A stretch of DNA of 64,000 nt, taken from contig AJWJ01000034.1 in assembly GCA_000277445.1 (NCBI GenBank), positions 1-64,000 on the forward strand, read 5' to 3'. Every line of letters starts with the position of its first letter. Positions within the stretch are counted from its first letter, which is position 1. A model generated the notes under the pieces. That model made no database searches. It saw only the letters and a program-made list of their open reading frames with translations, and was not told where the DNA came from. The translations under genes and the position numbers were made by a program. Positions 59,601 through 64,000 of the stretch are shown here, in pieces. This DNA comes from Polysphondylium violaceum (lineage: Eukaryota > Evosea > Eumycetozoa > Dictyosteliales > Dictyosteliaceae).

Positions 59601-62600
59601 CAAACTAATGGTTATAGATGTATTTATCAAATCAATATCATCTCTAAAGCTTCGTGTCCAATCATTATTTCAGATTCTTCATCATCAGGTAACTCTACTT
59701 CTTCTGAATCATCTTATCAATCCTCTGAAGCCTCCTCTGGGAACTCTACATCCTCTGAATCTTCACACCAATCATCTGAAGACTCATCTTCAGGGAACTC
59801 TACTTCATCATCATCATCTAGTGATAACTCTATCAACTATTTTACAATTGTAGTAGTACCAGATAACTTTATACCTAGATACGAATGTGTAGTATCAAGC
59901 CAATATAACAACTACACCGTTTGTTCAAACATTACCAATGCTTTATCATATTTCAATAAAACCGTTGGTAATATGAGAGTGAGTGCCTATAACTTGAATC
60001 TTAAGTTATTGTTGGTAGATGGTTACTATTTTGATTACAATGGTCTCAGCCAAGTGGCAATTCCAAACATTAATTCATTCACAGTTGATACATACTCTGG
60101 TAACCGTTCTGTTACTTTCTTTGGTCCAATTGCCGGTACATTGTTTGCCCTCCCAAGCTACTCACCAATCTTTTCCTCTATGATATTGAGAAATATCATG
60201 TTTAGAGATATCACATCAAAAGACAAACTCTCTTCGGTATCCATTATCAAGCTCAATACAGATAATCAACACTTGGATATCTTGGTTGATAGCTGTACTT
60301 TCTACACCATTGACAGCAAAGATCATGGTTTATTCAACATTGATTCATCAAACTCCTTGCTATCACTCAACACTCGTTTGACTATCAGAAACAGCGAGTT
60401 TGTCAATATCAATGGCACCTCCGCCATCTTGACCGGTCTTGATATCGTGTTGGATAAGAACGATTTCATCCAAAACTCTGGATTCAGAATCAACAATTCC
60501 TCTGTAAGAGTCCAAGAGTGTAGCTTCATTCAGAATGCAGGCGCTTTGGTTATTGTAAACTCTAACACTACCATTAAAACCTGTATTTGGCAGGCATGTT
60601 TAGCAACACCAGTAGAGATTGTAGGTTTGGGTTACACCCTCATCAACAAAACCTACTTTATCGATAATAATGGTACAAATAGTGGAGCTGTTTATGTCAA
60701 TGGTGCTGGAGCTACATTTATCAGAATCTCTGGTTCAGTGTTCGCCAACAACACTGCACAACACCCTTGGTATCCAACTATAACAGCTAATGCAGTTAAT
60801 ATCGTCTCTGCACAAGGACAAATAGAGAAATCTACATTTAATGAAACCGGTTCACCTACAGGGGCATCAACCATTGCGGCGAGCTATTCTATTTTAAATG
60901 TAACATCAACAATGATTTCCAATAGAAACAACTCTACCTTTGCACCAGCCATCACTTTTACAGGATCTCTCTTGTATGTATCAAAATCCTCCCTTCAAAT
61001 GTTTAAATCTAGACTTGCTTTGGATTGTAAACAATCATCTGTTGAATTGATTGACACCATTGTTTTACACCCAGCCACTAACTCATCAGATCCATGCTAT
61101 TGGATTGCAAGAGATCAATGTATTTTTGGTGATTCTCTCAGGGAAATGTGTTATAATAATCAATCTAGTTCTGAATCATCCTATCAATCCTCTGAAGCTT
61201 CATCATCTGGTAATTCTACATCCTCTGAATCATCCTATCAATCCTCTGAAGCATCATCATCTAGTAATTCTACATCCTCTGAATCGTCATCCTATCAATC
61301 CTCTGAAGCTTCATCATCTGGTAATTCTACATCCTCTGAATCATCCTATCAATCCTCTGAAGCTTCATCAAATAGTGAGAATTCATCTTTTTATTATACC
61401 ATTTTAGTTTCACAAGATTTACTTGATTGTGCCTACACTCTTCTCCCTGATATTCATATGATTTGTCCAAATATCACACATGCGATATCATATTACAATA
61501 GATTAGATGCTAACGCCAGTCCCTATAGCTTGAATCTCAAGTTATTAATGGCTAATGGAACCTATGATCTCCCACAACCATACAATATCATTGTTCCAAA
61601 CATAAACTCTTTTACCATCGATACATACAGTGGCAAGAGCTATGACGTTATATTTAGTGGAGCCATATACAACTCTTTGTTTGTACTTCCAAATTCTACA
61701 ACTCTGACCTCATTTGTCGTAAGAAACATTGTATTCTCTGATATTTATCTTGCTGGCCCTGCAGGATCGATTCTCTCCTATGAATCTGAAAACCCAAGAC
61801 AACCATTGAAGATATTGTTTGACAACTGTTATTTCTTTAATTTCCTACAGTTGGGGGACGAATATATACTATTCAAGATTAGCAGCCCAAGATCAACGCA
61901 CAAGCATCGTTTCCTGTTTAGAAATGGTGGAATCTTTAACATCACCTCCTTCTCCTCTACCTCATGGCACGCCATTATCGATTCTAGAATTGCCTCCTTT
62001 GTTGCCACTGATGTAGAGTTTGATAACTCTTACTTTAGTCAGAGTGATAAAATCGTTGTCCAAAACTCAATAATCAGAATCGATGGCTGCAATTTTACCG
62101 AGAATAACGGTGCATTATCCCTTCAAACTTCCACATTAGAGATTAACAACTCTGTTTGGTACTCAAATAGAGCTACTGGTATTATTTCTTTTGACGGCAC
62201 TGTGGAGATCAAAAACTCTAGCTTTGTCGACAACACTGGATCATCAGGTGCTATTGATGTTGAGAGAGGCACCACTTTTGTCTTCAACTGTGTATTTATC
62301 AACAACTTTGCAACATCACTCAATAGAGCTGGTGCTCTTTCTACTGCCATGGCTACAGTGAGAGTTGAAAACTCTACCTTTGATGGCAACACTGGTGATA
62401 AAGGAACAATCTATTCAAACTCTACCACAATCAGCATTTTAGATATCACTGTTACAAATAGAAATACATTCCACTCGACATATAGATCAGCTATTAGTCT
62501 CATCGCTTCTCAGGCTGATATGGGATATTCCACCATTCAAGTTTTTGATGGCACCCTTGGTGCTGGTTTATCATGTATCAACTCACACTTTAATCCATAC

Positions 62601-63050
62601 ATGACCACTGTTAAACTACCATTCACCAACTCATCCAATTCATGTTATTGGGTTTACCAAAATGATTGCATATCCGATAATTTACCACTACTCTGTTCCT
62701 CAGCCGTTACTCCACCTCCCACCTGTAAACCAAGAAATGGAAATGTTTGTGGTGGACCAGATCAAGGTGTTTGCACAGTAAATGGATGTGTATGTATCTC
62801 ACCATGGATAGGAACAGATTGCTCCTCAAAGGTCATTCCCATCGATCCTCCTCATCCTAATACCACTAGCCCTAATACCATACCAACCATCACCACAGAG
62901 CCCACCTCAACTCCAGTTGAGAAGGATATCATAATGGATGGCAGCGCCGATAGTAACTCTTCACCCTCTGTCAAATCCTTGGCTTTGTCTCAATTCACCA
63001 TCACCACCCTCATCTCTTGTTTCTTTATCATTTCATCTTTATTTCTCTAA
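56608..63050 (+). CDS. giant secreted/GPI-anchored protein with three beta-helix blocks and MRH-like domains, 2080 aa
   Basis: There are three exons, 56608-56689, 56825-57109 and 57175-63050, 6243 nt and 2080 aa. The N-terminal hydrophobic segment RFVLTTTVVLLLFLGLSLT is a signal peptide or anchor. Three homologous blocks start near residues 165, 1009 and 1527 (TIIVEPSNSLRGSCENS..., TIVVVPDNFIPRYECVV..., TILVSQDLLDCAYTLLP...). Each has SYNLNLKLLLVDG-like starts and short NSxFxxNxGxxGGAI turns of a right-handed beta-helix. Block 1 is followed by two Cys-rich MRH-like domains (about 644-768 and 803-951), each ending in YKITISTKYACP-type strands. Ser-rich linkers at ~955-1008 and ~1453-1528 repeat SSESSYQSSEASSSGNST. 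An EGF-like module (CVCISPWIGTDC, ~1972-2007) and a Ser/Thr/Pro stalk lead to a C-terminal hydrophobic tail (LSQFTITTLISCFFIISSLF), typical of GPI signals. Probable cell-surface adhesin; function unknown. Confidence 0.88.
61165..61385 (+). repeat. in-frame Ser-rich coding repeat
   Basis: Four tandem copies of an about 50-base unit (TCCTCTGAATCATCCTATCA... GGTAATTCTACA) encode SSESSYQSSEASSSGNST inside the giant surface protein. A diverged version is at 59690-59830. Near-identical units suggest ongoing copy-number change. Confidence 0.85.
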
Positions 63051-63439
63051 ATAAATAATCTAATTTATTTCATTCTTTCTTTAAATATTTTTTATCCCCT
63101 ATTTTATTACTTTTGAGATAATGATTTTTTTTTTATGTGTGAAAATGATGATGGTGTTCAAACACTCAAACCAACACCGCCATACCAAAACAATACCAAG
63201 ATATTTTTCTGAAACCTTAGAAGGTTAGAGGGCAAAAAAACATTGCTTTTTTTGAATTTTTTTTTTAATTTTTTAATTTTTGCATTTGCCTTATTCTGAG
63301 TTTAGAACCTCTGATGTATTTTAAAAATAAAACTGATGATCATATCAACTTGAATGGGTGAAGCTATAAAAAGATGAAATATATCAGATGTCATATTTAT
63401 ATTAACAACAATTATCATTTTGTGTAATACATAATAATC
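63051..63439. promoter_or_regulatory. promoter region of the right-edge P450
   Basis: About 390 bp of AT-rich DNA with T runs (63125-63136, 63255-63285). No similarity to the shared promoter of the 14.5/17.9/20.8-kb P450 copies was noticed. Confidence 0.4.
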
Positions 63440-64000
63440 ATGTATTTTTTTTGGGCTTTACTCTATAGCTTTTTCGCTTATCTTGTATTTAAATATGTAT
63501 GTGCGATTTGGAAATATAAATATATAGATACAATAATATTAATATATCTATAATATAATGGAAAATAGATTCAAAAGTTTAAAAATTATGGACCCAATGC
63601 ATTAAAAGGACCCTTTCCATTACCTTTGGTTGGTAATTTACATCAAATTGGATCGACACCTCATAAGTCTTTGACCAAATTACACGATACTTATGGTCCA
63701 ATCTATAGAGTGTGGATGGGTGACAGATACAGTGTCATTGTAAACGATATTCAATTGATGAGAGAAATGATTGTCACCAATAATGACACATTTTTAAATC
63801 GACCCAAATCACCATCATTAAAGTACTATTCCGGAAACTATATCAGTGATGTATCTTCTTCCTCTGATGAGGTATGGAAACGTCATAGAGACATTGCTGC
63901 TGCTGCCCTCACAAAGACAAAGATGAAGCATATCTACACTCTACTCGATCAACAAGTCGATGATTTACTCACCTCTATGAGCATTGTTGAGAAATCTGGA
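63440..64000 (+). CDS. cytochrome P450 F (CYP508-like), 5' part, runs off the window
   Basis: Exon 1 (63440-63496) encodes the anchor MYFFWALLYSFFAYLVFKY, ending at a GTATGT donor at the same codon position as in P450 A-E. Exon 2 starts at 63569 and runs to the window end. It has KFKNYGPNALKGPFPLPLVG, then YGPIYRVWMGDRYSVIVNDI, NRPKSPSLKYYSGNY and TKTKMKHIYTLLDQQVDDLL, the same landmarks as the 18-29 kb cluster. It lacks the intron that splits the others at MGDxYT/VVxND, so it is a separate branch. I-helix and heme regions lie beyond the edge. Confidence 0.85.

Noticed and set aside
1-64000. CRISPR arrays, bacterial operators, LTR-type or virus-like elements
   Set aside because: None seen. 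Direct repeats present are microsatellites, coding repeats or the P450 duplication; no reverse transcriptase, integrase or capsid-like motifs were recognised in the supplied frames.

Overview
The window is nuclear DNA from a dictyostelid social amoeba, inferred from its style and gene content. Intergenic DNA is very AT-rich with long A/T runs, introns are short (about 50-130 bp) and AT-rich, starting mostly GTATGT or GTAAGT, and the proteins carry N/S/Q runs. It is probably not D. discoideum itself, because coding regions are less AT-biased and homopolymer runs are rarer. No database search was possible, so species is not assigned. Exon joins given here were worked out by hand from reading frame, splice signals and family alignment. 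Every multi-exon gene reported as intact closes in frame.

Left part (1-17.4 kb): the 3' end of a WIPI3-type PROPPIN gene, an unrecognised 275-aa protein, RFT1 (minus), GTP cyclohydrolase I, mitochondrial IF3 (minus), HMG-CoA synthase (minus), a 1.6-kb gene-free stretch with structured GC-richer islands that look like non-coding RNAs, LSM8 in four small exons (minus), a cytosolic purine 5'-nucleotidase family gene (minus) and an SLC4-type bicarbonate/borate transporter (minus).

Middle (14.5-29.3 kb): a cytochrome P450 cluster, probably the dictyostelid CYP508 group. There are three intact-looking plus-strand genes (21.0, 23.1 and 25.7 kb), one intact minus-strand gene (27.7-29.3 kb) and one nearly full-length plus-strand copy (17.9-19.7 kb) with a nonsense codon and a one-base deletion. 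A promoter-plus-exon-1 relic sits at 14.5-14.9 kb. The array shows its own history: a tandem duplication whose right breakpoint lies inside exon 1 of the third gene, a foldback element of about 0.7 kb at that junction, and the SLC4 gene lying between two copies of the same P450 promoter. A sixth P450 of the same group starts at 63.4 kb and runs off the right edge.

Right part (29.9-63 kb), nearly all plus strand: NOP14 (18S rRNA processing), ALG9 (N-glycan mannosyltransferase), an MIT/NRBF2-like low-complexity protein, phosphoglucomutase, a flavin amine oxidase, then three very large secreted or surface proteins and one ankyrin/PH protein. The large proteins are a 1851-aa type I membrane protein with a lectin-like domain, a 1201-aa LRR multi-pass membrane protein, and a 2080-aa probable GPI-anchored protein. 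That last one has three repeated beta-helix blocks, two MRH-like domains and Ser-rich linkers.

Functional links: RFT1 and ALG9 both act in ER N-glycan assembly, and the three big surface proteins are rich in N-glycosylation sequons. WIPI3 and the NRBF2-like protein both point to autophagy. These look like chance neighbours, not an operon-like unit. No tRNA, CRISPR, LTR-type or virus-like element was recognised.
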